Shown one piece after another: positions 51,302 through 59,832 of a DNA stretch of 64,000 nt (position 1 is the stretch's first letter; each line of letters opens with the position of its first letter). Where the stretch lies: positions 21,643 to 85,642 of the forward strand of contig JAUIJH010000001.1 in assembly GCA_030431335.1 (NCBI GenBank). The letters run 5' to 3'. The notes beneath the pieces are model-generated. The model searched no databases. It worked only from the letters and a program-made list of their open reading frames with translations, and was not told where the DNA came from. Origin of the DNA: Alphaproteobacteria bacterium. GTDB lineage: Bacteria > Pseudomonadota > Alphaproteobacteria > Rhizobiales > Amorphaceae. The translations under genes were made by a program, and so were the position numbers.

Positions 51302-52231
51302 ATGTCTGCACCCCTGACCAGTGAGGCCAAGGGCGTCTACGTCATCTCGGTGACGCCGTTCACCGACGACGGCGCCATCGATTGGGCGAGCCTCGACCGG
51401 GTGACCGATTTCTACCTCGAGAAGGGGGCGGACGGCCTCACCATCTTGGGCATGATGGGCGAAGCGCAGAAGCTGACCCAGGCCGAGGCCGGCAAGGTCG
51501 CCGAGCGCGTCATCGCGCGTGCCGGCAAGGTGCCGGTGGTGGTGGGCGTCTCGGCGCCGGGTCTTGCGGCCATCGGCGAGCTGTCGGCCACCGTGATGGA
51601 TCTTGGTGCCGCCGGCGTGATGGTCGCCCCGCCCGGCAGCCTCAAGACCGACCCGCAGATCGTCAGCTACTATGGCGAGGTTGCGCGAGCGGCCGGCGCC
51701 GGCGTTCCCATCGTGCTGCAGGACTTTCCGCTGTCCACCGGCGTTCACATCTCCAATCCGGTCCTCGCCACCATCGTCGACACGGTCGACCAGATCGTGA
51801 TGCTGAAGCACGAGGATTGGCCGGGGCTGGAAAAGATCAGCGCCATCCGCAAGGCCGAGGCCGAGGGCCGGCGCCGCATCTCGATCCTGTGCGGCAACGG
51901 CGGCGTGTTCCTGCCGGAGGAGATCGCCCGCGGCGCCGATGGCGCGATGACGGGCTTCGGCTACCCGGAAATGCTGGTCGAGGTCGTGGCGCTGGCGCTC
52001 AACGGCGACATGGACCGCGCGCAGGACATCTTCGACGCCTATCTGCCGCTGGTGCGCTACGAGCAGCAGCCGGGCGCAGGCCTCGCCGTGCGCAAATATG
52101 TGCTGGCCAAGACAGGCGCCATCGCTTCCGCCGCCCTGCGGCGCCCCGGTGCCGGCCTCAGCGCCGCCGCCAAGGCCGAAGTGGACCGCCTCATCGCGCG
52201 CAAGGACAAGCGCCTCAAGGAGCTCGGCTGA
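51302..52231 (+). CDS. DapA/N-acetylneuraminate lyase family protein with atypical active site
   Basis: A 309-residue class-I-aldolase-like barrel. Schiff-base Lys169 is kept (QIVMLKHEDWPG). The usual catalytic Tyr of the YNxP motif is Gln140 (PIVLQDFPLSTG), and the TT pair of the G-T-T-G-E loop is MM (LGMMGEAQKL, 49-58). These substitutions argue against dihydrodipicolinate synthase activity and for another lyase or hydratase. ATG at 51302 has GGAG nine bases upstream; an alternative ATG at 51287 adds five residues. Its stop overlaps the SDR start by one base. Confidence 0.83.
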   Translation: MSAPLTSEAKGVYVISVTPFTDDGAIDWASLDRVTDFYLEKGADGLTILGMMGEAQKLTQAEAGKVAERVIARAGKVPVVVGVSAPGLAAIGELSATVMDLGAAGVMVAPPGSLKTDPQIVSYYGEVARAAGAGVPIVLQDFPLSTGVHISNPVLATIVDTVDQIVMLKHEDWPGLEKISAIRKAEAEGRRRISILCGNGGVFLPEEIARGADGAMTGFGYPEMLVEVVALALNGDMDRAQDIFDAYLPLVRYEQQPGAGLAVRKYVLAKTGAIASAALRRPGAGLSAAAKAEVDRLIARKDKRLKELG

Positions 52232-52995
52232 TGGATCTCGGATTAAACGGCAAGCGCGCCCTCGTGCTCGGCGCCAGCCGGGGCCTGGGCGCCGCGTGCG
52301 CGCGCGAGCTCGCCGGCGAGGGCGCCGACGTCTTCGCCGCCGCCCGCTCGGTGGACGCGATCGCCGGCTGGGCCGGCGGCCTGTCCGTCACCCCCGTCGC
52401 GCTCGACCTGGGCGACCCGTCGGCGGTGGACAGCCTGCTCGCCTGGATGGCGGGCGAGGAGATCGACATCCTGCTCGCCAACTCGGGCGGCCCGCCGCCG
52501 GGCCCGGCAAAGGGCCAGAGCCGCGCCGCCTGGCTCGCCGCCTACGAGGCGATGGCGCTGCCGATCATGACCATCGCCGACGCGCTGCTGCCGGGCATGA
52601 TCCAGCGCGGCTTCGGGCGCATCATCACCATCGGTTCCTCGGGCGTGGTCTCTCCCATTCCGGGGCTGGCGCTGTCCAACGGCGTGCGCGGCGCACTGGC
52701 CGGCTGGTCCAAGACGCTGGCGTCCGAGGTCGCGGAGCATGGGGTGACCGTCAACATGGTACTCCCCGGCCGCATCGCCACCGACCGCGTCGCCGAGCTC
52801 GACGCCGCCCGCGCGCAGAAGACCGGCAAGGACGTGGAGACGGTGCAGGCCGAAAGCCACGCCACCATTCCCGCCGGCCGCTACGGCACCCCGGAGGAGT
52901 TCGCCGCCGTCGCCACCTTCCTCGCGAGCGCGCGCGCCAGCTTCGTCACCGGCTCGATGATCCGCGTCGACGGCGGCATGCTGCGCAACCTGTAG
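52231..52995 (+). CDS. Atypical short-chain dehydrogenase/reductase
   Basis: A 254-residue SDR. Cofactor loop GASRGLG (14-20); NSGGPPPGPAKG at 84-95 replaces the usual NNAG motif. Ser136/137 lie in TIGSSGVV. The canonical YxxxK is missing: the aligned segment reads LSNGVRGALAGWSK (148-161). The C-terminal PGRIATDRV and FVTGSMIRVDGG are normal. A known SDR subgroup with the NSGGPP signature shares the LSNxxR form, so it is likely a real protein with different proton relay or binding function. Last gene of the hydantoin-like operon. Confidence 0.85.
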   Translation: MDLGLNGKRALVLGASRGLGAACARELAGEGADVFAAARSVDAIAGWAGGLSVTPVALDLGDPSAVDSLLAWMAGEEIDILLANSGGPPPGPAKGQSRAAWLAAYEAMALPIMTIADALLPGMIQRGFGRIITIGSSGVVSPIPGLALSNGVRGALAGWSKTLASEVAEHGVTVNMVLPGRIATDRVAELDAARAQKTGKDVETVQAESHATIPAGRYGTPEEFAAVATFLASARASFVTGSMIRVDGGMLRNL

Positions 52996-53022
52996 CGCAA
53001 CTGGGGCCGACAGTCCGCCCGG

Positions 53023-53745
53023 TCAGGCCCTCGCCTGCGCGGTCCGGCCCTTCGAGCTTCGCCCGCGGATCCCGTCGAGCACGATCTTCGCGTACTCGAC
53101 GTTCATATGGCCGAGGTCTTCGGTCGGCAGCGTTCCGGTCGGATGGCGCCGACCCGTCGCGAAGCGCGGGTCGGTGTAGCAGAAGTCGTTGACCGTCTTG
53201 AGCGGCTGCGGCATGAACCGCGCGCCGGCGTTCTTGGCATAGCCGTCGAGAAAGTTTGCCGCGGCATCCCACGCCGCTTGGTCGAGCCCATCGGGCGCCC
53301 AGTCGGGTTTGCGTGCCAAAAGCGGCTGCGTCAGCAAAAGGACGGGCTTGCCCGTTGCGACGTTGATCGCCTTTGCGAGGGGGAACATGTGCGCGCTGGC
53401 CGCCATCATGTGCATCCCCCTGGTCAGGTAGCTGGGGGAATAGTCGCCGCGCGGGAGCTCGGCCTGCGCGCGCAGAAAGCCATCGAACCTGGCATGCCCC
53501 AGAATCGCGAATTTTTCGAACGGCCGCAGGTCGAACGTCGCGTCCGGGTTTGGCCAGAACGGCTCGTGGGGCACGTCCCAACGCTCCCGATCCCCTGGTG
53601 CAAGGTCGAGCGCGAGCGCACCATCGCGCACCGTAATCGTGCTCATCCGAATGCCGGCACGCCCCACAAGTAGCGTATTCTCGTCACCCTCAGCCGCGAG
53701 AGCGCAGGCTATCAGGTGGCTGTTGCCAATGACGCAAAGCATCAT
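53023..53745 (-). CDS. SGNH-hydrolase-like protein of unknown function
   Basis: A 240-residue protein. The N-terminus VIGNSHLIACALAAE resembles the first block of SGNH hydrolases, with Ser in the GNSH context. HMNVEYAKIVLDGI near the C-terminus could carry the catalytic His. It overlaps the GSCFA gene by four bases (ATGA) and is presumably its functional partner. No signal peptide or helix is evident. Possibly acts on acylated or phospho-polysaccharide; that is speculation. Composition is less GC-extreme than the flanking operons. Confidence 0.6.
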   Translation of the reverse strand: MMLCVIGNSHLIACALAAEGDENTLLVGRAGIRMSTITVRDGALALDLAPGDRERWDVPHEPFWPNPDATFDLRPFEKFAILGHARFDGFLRAQAELPRGDYSPSYLTRGMHMMAASAHMFPLAKAINVATGKPVLLLTQPLLARKPDWAPDGLDQAAWDAAANFLDGYAKNAGARFMPQPLKTVNDFCYTDPRFATGRRHPTGTLPTEDLGHMNVEYAKIVLDGIRGRSSKGRTAQARA

Positions 53746-54800
53746 CCGCCGATACCAGCGTCCAGCATGATCTCATCGCAAAACACCGCTTCGGCGTCGC
53801 GGGTTTCCATGGTGGCTGGCGGCGCATGAGCGCGCAGCGTCGACTTCGCGGCCCCATCGCCCTGGTAGATCGAGAAGAACGTATCCATCACGAAATCAAC
53901 GCCGGCCCTACTCACGCTGCGCATGTTCGGCTCATAGAAGATCGCCCGGAACGGTGGCTGCGTGATCAACTCGTAGCTCGGGAAGTAGTCGATATCGTCC
54001 GCCTCTTCCGTCAACGCCGCGGCAGTCGCTCTCAACACAGACTTCGTGCGGGCGTTGGCGAGGAGAACGTGCTGCGCGCTCGCCGTCGCCACCATTGGCA
54101 CCGGCGATACGGTCAGCAACAGTTTGATTTTCGGGTTCAGGACACGGAGTTGACGTACCGCCTGCTTCATGTCCGCGAGACATTCGGAAACGCCGAAATT
54201 GACGAACTCATGTCGGTCGGCGTCGAACCGGCCGCCATGCGTTCCCGGGCAGATGGCATACGTCCAACCGCTTGCCTTGTTGCGCCAGCCCTCGGTCTGC
54301 CCGAGCGTGAAGACGAGCACGTCGATCTTCGGCACATTGTCTCGAATGGCCCGCAGCGTCCGCTTCCGCGCGTTGCTGCATTCCTCGCCATCGGCGAAAC
54401 CATCGGGTTGGACCGTTGGCCGGAACGGGTCGATGACCTGCGTGCCCTTGTACCAGAACTCGGCGGAGGGGTTTCCGTCTACCGCCCAATCGAGCCACTG
54501 CCGCAAGACCCGCGGGGTGTAGATGTTTCCGGTGCGGAACGAGAACATCCCGTACTGAAACTTCTCATTGTACGGCTGCGGAAATTCGGCGACCGGGGGC
54601 TCCGCCTCGAGCCACCGATAACCGCGCTTTTTGAGTTCGCGCCCGATGTGCTGTGCGAAGCATGACCCGAGCGTCGCCGTCATTGTCTCCGCGCCGATGG
54701 GAAAACGCGGCGTGTGTAGATCTCGTATTTCAAATGGATTTAAATCAGCAATCGCTTTTCGCCAGAAGGACTTGTCCGGCAGATTATCGTATGGAGTCAT
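53742..54800 (-). CDS. GSCFA-domain protein
   Basis: A 352-residue protein whose N-terminal segment ATLGSCFAQHIGRELKKRGY matches the name-giving GSCFA motif. Further typical pieces are GNIYTPRVLRQWLDWA, FTLGQTEGWRN and LLTVSPVPMVATAS. The family is related to SGNH esterases and is often found near capsule and surface-polysaccharide genes. ATG at 54800 has GGAAG at a good distance; a GTG at 54815 is an alternative. The gene is visibly lower in GC with more mixed codon use than its neighbours, suggesting acquisition by transfer. No relation to the catabolic operons on either side is apparent. Confidence 0.8.
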   Translation of the reverse strand: MTPYDNLPDKSFWRKAIADLNPFEIRDLHTPRFPIGAETMTATLGSCFAQHIGRELKKRGYRWLEAEPPVAEFPQPYNEKFQYGMFSFRTGNIYTPRVLRQWLDWAVDGNPSAEFWYKGTQVIDPFRPTVQPDGFADGEECSNARKRTLRAIRDNVPKIDVLVFTLGQTEGWRNKASGWTYAICPGTHGGRFDADRHEFVNFGVSECLADMKQAVRQLRVLNPKIKLLLTVSPVPMVATASAQHVLLANARTKSVLRATAAALTEEADDIDYFPSYELITQPPFRAIFYEPNMRSVSRAGVDFVMDTFFSIYQGDGAAKSTLRAHAPPATMETRDAEAVFCDEIMLDAGIGG

Positions 54801-54980
54801 ATTAATCTTCCACACAGAGTAATCGGGTCAAGAATTGCTGTGTAGTATTACGAGATAGACACCGCCCGTCAAACAAGAACGCACACCGATCCCAATGCCC
54901 CCCTCGGGATCGATGAAATCTGGGACGAGGGTTGCGCTCTCCCCCTCCGAGTTACCGCCGCCGCGTGGGCGAGGAGTCAC

Positions 54981-55346
54981 CTACATGTCGCCGGCTTCCT
55001 TGGAGGGCGTGGCGCAGACGGCGACCACCAGGCCGGCCTCGCCGATGATGTGGCGGTAGCGATAATTCTTCGGCAGGTACATCGCGTCGCCCTGCTTGAA
55101 GTGGTGGCGCTCGCCCGTGCCTTCCACGATCTGCTCCGACCAGCCGTGCAGGCAGTAGAGGATCACCTCGTGCTCGCCGTCGCCTTCAACCATGGTGTCG
55201 AAGTGGGGCATGTAGGTGGTGATGTGGAAGGACATCGGCGAGCCGTGCAGCTTCTTGGTGATCAGCCGATGGCTGAACTCCTGGTCCTTGTGGACCCAGG
55301 TCAGCGCAACGTCTTCCTGGCGGGACCACTGGATTTTGTCGGACAT
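54981..55346 (-). CDS. Small cupin protein
   Basis: A 121-residue single cupin barrel. EVILYCLHGWSEQIVEGTGE and HHFKQGDAMYLPKNYRYRHI give the two cupin motifs, with HFDTMVEGDGEHE supplying possible metal ligands. Start MSDKIQWSRQED at 55346; the longer frame overlaps the FAD oxidoreductase gene. Last gene of the GntR/oxidoreductase/cupin operon. Likely a metabolite-binding or small isomerase role; unknown. Confidence 0.8.
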   Translation of the reverse strand: MSDKIQWSRQEDVALTWVHKDQEFSHRLITKKLHGSPMSFHITTYMPHFDTMVEGDGEHEVILYCLHGWSEQIVEGTGERHHFKQGDAMYLPKNYRYRHIIGEAGLVVAVCATPSKEAGDM

Positions 55347-55386
55347 AACGACCTTCTGTTGGCTGTCGGATGGGAAGGGAATGTGG

Positions 55387-56736
55387 CTAGCGGCCGGCGC
55401 GGCGGACGTCGCAATCGTCGCGCAGATTGCTCCAGGGCAGCCAGAAGTGGGGGCCGATGCCGGCAAGCCGCGCCAACGGCAGCGGCCGCGGCGGGGTGAT
55501 CGGCAGCACGAAATCGCCGCCCTCCACCGTGCCGGCGGCGAGCGCGGCGATCTCGCGGCCGAGGGCGGTGGTGAGCGCCACGCCGCGCCCGTTGCAGCCG
55601 ATCGCCCCGAATAGGCCGGGCGCGATCTCGGTCATGCGCGGCAGAAAATCGGGCGTGCCGGCGATCACCCCGGTCCACGTGTACTCGGCGCGCACGGGCG
55701 GCAGGCCGGGCACGAAGCGGGCGAGGCGGCGGGCGAAGGAGCGCCGCGCCTCCGCCTCGCGGCCGGGAACGAAGGCGACCATGCCGCCCGTCACCAGCCG
55801 CCCGTCCGGGCTCCAGCGCAGCGCGAAGGTGTGGCGGCGCGTGTCGGCCACCGGCGCACCGGCCGGCAGCACGCGCTGGCGCCATTCGTCCGCCAGCACC
55901 TGCGTCGCGATCTGGAACACCCGCGCGGGAATGATGCTCGCCCGGAGCCCCGGCACCAGCCAGCCGGCCATGGCGTTGGTGGCGAGCACCACGCGCGGCG
56001 CCGTCACCGTGCCGCGCGGCGTCTCGACCGTCCACAGCCCGCCGGAGGGTGCAAGGCGCACCACCGGGCTGTCGCCGCGCAGATAGGCGCCCGCCCGCTG
56101 GGCCGCGCTCGCCAGCCCGTGCGCATAGGCGAGCGGGTTGACGAGCCCGCCCGAGCGCACCTCGAGCCCGCCGTGGAGGCTGGGCAGCCCGGTCTTCGCC
56201 AGCATCGCCTCGCGCTCCAGGAACGCGGCGTCGACGCCCGCGGCGATGAGCTGCGGCAGGCGCCCGCGCAGCGTTTCGGCCGCCGCGGCGGTGTGGCCCG
56301 GCTGCAGCCAGCCCACCTGCTCGGCCGCGCACTCGATCCGCTCCGCCGCCACAAGGTCGAACAGCGTGCGCCCCGAGCCGGCGACGAGCCGCAACAGGCG
56401 CTCGGCGAACACCGGCCCCAGCGCCGCCTCTGCTTCGGCCGGCCCGATGGAGCTTTTCAGGCTCGGCACCACGAAGCCGGTGTTGCGCCCGGACGCGCCG
56501 AAACCCGGCTGGCGCGCCTCCAGGAGCGCCACCGACAGCCCCGCCCGCGCGCCATGCAGCGCCGTCGACAGCCCCAGAAACCCGCCCCCCACGATTGCGA
56601 GATCGGCCCGCACGTCGCCCACCAGCGGCGCGAACGGCGCCTTCGGCCGGGTGAGCGCCTGCCACAGCGAACCCGTCTCAACCGGCTCGGCGAGCGGGGC
56701 GGCGTGCGCGAGGGAGAATGGTTGAGAAGCCGACAT
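55387..56736 (-). CDS. FAD-dependent oxidoreductase (DAO/glycine oxidase-like)
   Basis: A 449-residue flavoprotein of the D-amino-acid oxidase/GlpD superfamily. The FAD dinucleotide loop is VGGGFLGLSTAL at 49-60, followed by LLEARQPGFGASGRNTGFV at 71-89 with the GASGRN motif typical of putrescine and amine oxidases (PuuB/OrdL type). C-terminal IGCNGRGVALTTALG near 396-410 contacts FAD. It oxidises a secondary or primary amine or a D-amino acid. Thirty-three bases downstream of the GntR gene. Confidence 0.9.
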   Translation of the reverse strand: MSASQPFSLAHAAPLAEPVETGSLWQALTRPKAPFAPLVGDVRADLAIVGGGFLGLSTALHGARAGLSVALLEARQPGFGASGRNTGFVVPSLKSSIGPAEAEAALGPVFAERLLRLVAGSGRTLFDLVAAERIECAAEQVGWLQPGHTAAAAETLRGRLPQLIAAGVDAAFLEREAMLAKTGLPSLHGGLEVRSGGLVNPLAYAHGLASAAQRAGAYLRGDSPVVRLAPSGGLWTVETPRGTVTAPRVVLATNAMAGWLVPGLRASIIPARVFQIATQVLADEWRQRVLPAGAPVADTRRHTFALRWSPDGRLVTGGMVAFVPGREAEARRSFARRLARFVPGLPPVRAEYTWTGVIAGTPDFLPRMTEIAPGLFGAIGCNGRGVALTTALGREIAALAAGTVEGGDFVLPITPPRPLPLARLAGIGPHFWLPWSNLRDDCDVRRAGR

Positions 56737-56769
56737 ATCGAGCTGCCGATGGACCCTCGCGAACTGGCG

Positions 56770-57474
56770 TCAAATGGTGATCGAGAAGCCCTTGGGCGAG
56801 CGGGTCAGCACCTGCATCAATCCTTGCCGGGTCGCGTCGTTGTGGCTGATCATCAGATCGCGCGAGCGGGCGACGTCGCGGGCGGCGAGCGCGGCCACGA
56901 TCTCGCCGTGCTCCGTGGCGGTCTGCGTGTTCACGTCGCGCATGTGCGCGCCGATATAGAAGAAGCGCTCCAACTCCAGGATCTGCCGCTCCAGGAGGGC
57001 GTGGAGCCGGCCGTTCTCGGCCGTCTTGGCGATGGCGAGGTGGAACTCGCGGTTGGCGGCGATGAAGCGGTCGATGGTCGGCTCCTGCTCGCGGTCGTAG
57101 GTGGCTTGCGCCAGCGCACCGAGGTGGGCGACCTGCTCGTCGGAGATGCGCTGGCAGGCGAGCTCGACCGCGCCGGCCTCCAGCATGATGCGCAGATCGA
57201 ACAGCTCGTTCATGTCGCCGAACGTGATCGGCGCCACCTGATAGCCGCGGCGCGGGAAGGTCAGCACCAGCCCCTCCTGGCGCAAGGTGACCAGCGCCTC
57301 GCGCACCGGCGTCTTGGACACGGCGAACCGCGCCGCCAGCTCCGCCTCCGACAGCTCCGTGCCCGGCGGCAGCTGGCAATGCAGGATTTCGGTGCGCAAC
57401 CGTGCATAGACTTGATCGGCCAGAGACATCTTCTTGAGATTCTTCTCCGTCGACTCCCGCGCCATCTGGTCCAT
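56770..57474 (-). CDS. GntR-family regulator (FCD domain)
   Basis: A 234-residue regulator. Winged helix-turn-helix LADQVYARLRTEILHCQLPP and AARFAVSKTPVREALVTLRQ; the FCD domain has NREFHLAIAKTAENGRL and ATEHGEIVAALAARD. ATG at 57474 is chosen because GGGAGGG precedes it by a good spacing; later in-frame ATGs exist at 57465 and 57429. Divergent from the creatininase-family gene across a 131-base AT-richer promoter region. It probably controls both the FAD oxidase/cupin genes and the creatininase operon. Confidence 0.9.
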   Translation of the reverse strand: MDQMARESTEKNLKKMSLADQVYARLRTEILHCQLPPGTELSEAELAARFAVSKTPVREALVTLRQEGLVLTFPRRGYQVAPITFGDMNELFDLRIMLEAGAVELACQRISDEQVAHLGALAQATYDREQEPTIDRFIAANREFHLAIAKTAENGRLHALLERQILELERFFYIGAHMRDVNTQTATEHGEIVAALAARDVARSRDLMISHNDATRQGLMQVLTRSPKGFSITI

Positions 57475-57605
57475 TGGGGCCCTCCCGATGCGCGCGTCCG
57501 ATGCGCGTTCCCTGCTTTTCCCTATCCGAGTCGCCGAAAAATATTTAAACAATCCTACGTAAGATATCAACTTGACGCCGCGCCGCACGATCGTGAGGGA
57601 GAGCC

Positions 57606-58478
57606 ATGTCCGCCGACACCAGACGCCATTTCGCACCGCGCCACCTGGTGTGGGGAGAGCTGACCCGGCGCGAGCTCGTCGAGGCCCGTGACAACAACGT
57701 CCTCGTCCTCATTCCCACCGGCTCCATCGAGCAGCACGGCGATCATCTGCCCGTCGAGACGGACGCCCGCCTCAGCGCCGCCGTCGCGGAGCTGGCGGCG
57801 GCGGCCATGGCCGACACCCCGGTCCTGGTGGCGCCCGGCGTGCCGTTCGGCTTTACGCCGCACCACCTGAGCTGGCCAGGCACCATCAGCCTGCGCCTCA
57901 ACTCCTACCTCGCCATGCTGGGCGACATCGCCCGCAGCATCATCGATGCGGGGTTCCCGCGCGCCGTCTTCGTCAACGGCCACGGCGGTAACTCGCCGCC
58001 GCTGCGCGCGTTGGTGGGCGAACTGGTCACCGATGGCTATGCGGTGGGCATGGTCGACTATTTCGCCCCCGCCGCCGGGGCGATGGCGGACCTGCTCGCG
58101 GGCGGCCTCAAGGGGCCGGGCCATGCGTGCGAGATGGAGACCGCGCTGGTGATGGCGGTCAGCGGCGAGGCGGCCGCCGCCGCGGTCGCCGCCCGCAGCC
58201 GCGATCTGCCGCCGCGCCTGATCCAGCCCTGGATCGCCCCCGGCCACGACGTCGACCCGGTGAGCGAGGCGGGCGCCGGCTGGGCGGCCATCTTCCAGGC
58301 CGACGATCGCGGCTATTTCGGCGACCCCGGCGCGGCGACGCCGGCCGGCGGCGCGGCAATGCTCGACCTCACCGTGCGCCAGCTCGCCGCTTTCCTCGAA
58401 AAGTTCGCCCGCACGCCGCTGCGCCTCGGCGTCGCGCGCGATGCCGCTGCGCCCCGCATCGCCCCGCCGACCTGCTGA
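57606..58478 (+). CDS. Creatininase-family amidohydrolase
   Basis: A 290-residue metal-dependent amidohydrolase. Motifs: PTGSIEQHGDHLPVETD at 37-53 (ligands Glu42, His44, Asp53), NGHGGN at 124-129 (His126) and GHACEMET at 172-179 (Glu176). The family opens creatinine and cleaves amides such as N-formyl compounds or mycofactocin precursors. Begins with GGGAGAG upstream of ATG. In this context, divergent from GntR and upstream of a DUF4432 gene and TRAP4, it likely hydrolyses a cyclic or linear amide derived from the imported compound. Confidence 0.9.
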   Translation: MSADTRRHFAPRHLVWGELTRRELVEARDNNVLVLIPTGSIEQHGDHLPVETDARLSAAVAELAAAAMADTPVLVAPGVPFGFTPHHLSWPGTISLRLNSYLAMLGDIARSIIDAGFPRAVFVNGHGGNSPPLRALVGELVTDGYAVGMVDYFAPAAGAMADLLAGGLKGPGHACEMETALVMAVSGEAAAAAVAARSRDLPPRLIQPWIAPGHDVDPVSEAGAGWAAIFQADDRGYFGDPGAATPAGGAAMLDLTVRQLAAFLEKFARTPLRLGVARDAAAPRIAPPTC

Positions 58479-58575
58479 CGACCCGCCGCGCTGCCCGGTT
58501 GACACCTCGCCGGCCGGGCGCTCGAATCCGCGCGGCCGCGAGCCCCTCGCCGCGGCGCGACAACGCGTGGTGACA

Positions 58576-59754
58576 ATGCCGACCCTCTTCGATACCGACC
58601 TGTCGCGCGCGGACCTTCTGGCCCGTGCCGGCTCCCCGTCCCAGTTCGCCGGCGTGCGGCTGATGACACTGGAAGACGGGCGCGAGCGCGGCGTGCGGCT
58701 CCTGGAATTTCGCACCGGCACGGGGCTGCGCTTCACCGTCGCGGTCGACCGGGGCTTCGACATCGCCGAGTGCGAGTACAAGGGCGTGCCCATCGGCTGG
58801 CACTCGCCCTCGGGGTTGCGCCATCCGGGCCTGGGCGAGGCAGAGGCGGAAGGCGGGCTCGGCTGGCTGCGCTCCTTCACGGGCCTCTTCGTCACCTGCG
58901 GGCTCGACCATGCGCTCGGCCCGGAGGACGAGCCGGCCGACCACTACAACTACCCCTTCCGCAAGAGCGTGCGGCACACCTTGCACGGACGTGCCAGCAC
59001 CATCCCCGCGCGGCTCGCCGGCTATGGCGAAGCGTGGGAGGGCGAGCGCTGCGTCCTGTGGTGCGAGGGGGTGGTGCACCAGGCCACCGTGTTCGGCGAG
59101 AACCTGCAACTGACGCGCCGCATCGAGGCCGACATGGGCGGCGATACCGTCCGCATCGTCGACCGGGTGGAAAATCTCGGCTTCTCTGCTACGCCGCACA
59201 TGCTGCTCTACCACATCAACGTCGGCTACCCGCTGCTCGATGACGGCGCCCGCTATCTGGCGCCGGTCCGCGAGGCGGTCTGGGCGAGCCACGCGGGCGA
59301 GCCTTACCGCGCCCAGGGCGTTGGCTACCGCACCATGGCCGGCCCGCGGCACCCGTTCCTGGAACAGGTCTGGGAGCACGAGATGGCCGCCGACGCGGAC
59401 GGCGTGGTGCCGGTCGCCCTCCTCAACGACCGCCTGTCCCTCGCCTTCCTGGTGGAGACGCGCAAGGCCGAGTTTCCCTGCCACCTGGAATGGCAGAACC
59501 TGGCGTCCGGCATGTACACGCTGGGCCTGGAACCGTGCACCAACCACGTGCTCGGACGCGCCGCCGCCCGCGAGCGCGGCGAGCTCATCACGCTGGAGCA
59601 CGGCGAAAGCCGCACCTACCGCACGGCCCTCACCGTTGCCAGCGGCACGGCGGCGCTCCAGGCCCTGGAGGCGCGTATCGCCGCCATCGCCGCCCAACCG
59701 GCCGACGACTACCCCGAGCCCACCGGCGCCTTCGCCCCGCTTCGCCAGCGCTAG
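58576..59754 (+). CDS. DUF4432 family protein (aldose-1-epimerase-like)
   Basis: A 392-residue DUF4432 member, longer than the 348-residue copy at 30207. Shared blocks: FTVAVDRGFDIAECEYKG near 54-71, FTGLFVTCGLDHALG near 101-115, HTLHGRASTIPARLAGYG near 137-154, HMLLYHINVGYPLL near 211-224, and LGLEPCTNHVLG near 320-331. ATG at 58576 chosen as the family-like start. It lies between the creatininase-family gene (97-base gap) and TRAP4 (212-base gap). Function unproven; a carbohydrate epimerase or binding role is likely. Confidence 0.78.
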   Translation: MPTLFDTDLSRADLLARAGSPSQFAGVRLMTLEDGRERGVRLLEFRTGTGLRFTVAVDRGFDIAECEYKGVPIGWHSPSGLRHPGLGEAEAEGGLGWLRSFTGLFVTCGLDHALGPEDEPADHYNYPFRKSVRHTLHGRASTIPARLAGYGEAWEGERCVLWCEGVVHQATVFGENLQLTRRIEADMGGDTVRIVDRVENLGFSATPHMLLYHINVGYPLLDDGARYLAPVREAVWASHAGEPYRAQGVGYRTMAGPRHPFLEQVWEHEMAADADGVVPVALLNDRLSLAFLVETRKAEFPCHLEWQNLASGMYTLGLEPCTNHVLGRAAARERGELITLEHGESRTYRTALTVASGTAALQALEARIAAIAAQPADDYPEPTGAFAPLRQR

Positions 59755-59832
59755 GCTTCCGAAGAATCTCCAAAAAGTCGACGGGGCGCCCCAACCGGCG
59801 CCCGCCGAGGGCGTGCGCGCGCCGCGCGCGAA

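Noticed and set aside
51302..52231. Dihydrodipicolinate synthase (dapA) for lysine biosynthesis
   Set aside because: The catalytic Tyr and the Thr pair are replaced and the gene sits in a catabolic operon.
53742..54800. Defence or phage island around the GSCFA gene
   Set aside because: Composition differs from the flanks but no integrase, transposase, nuclease or phage gene is visible.
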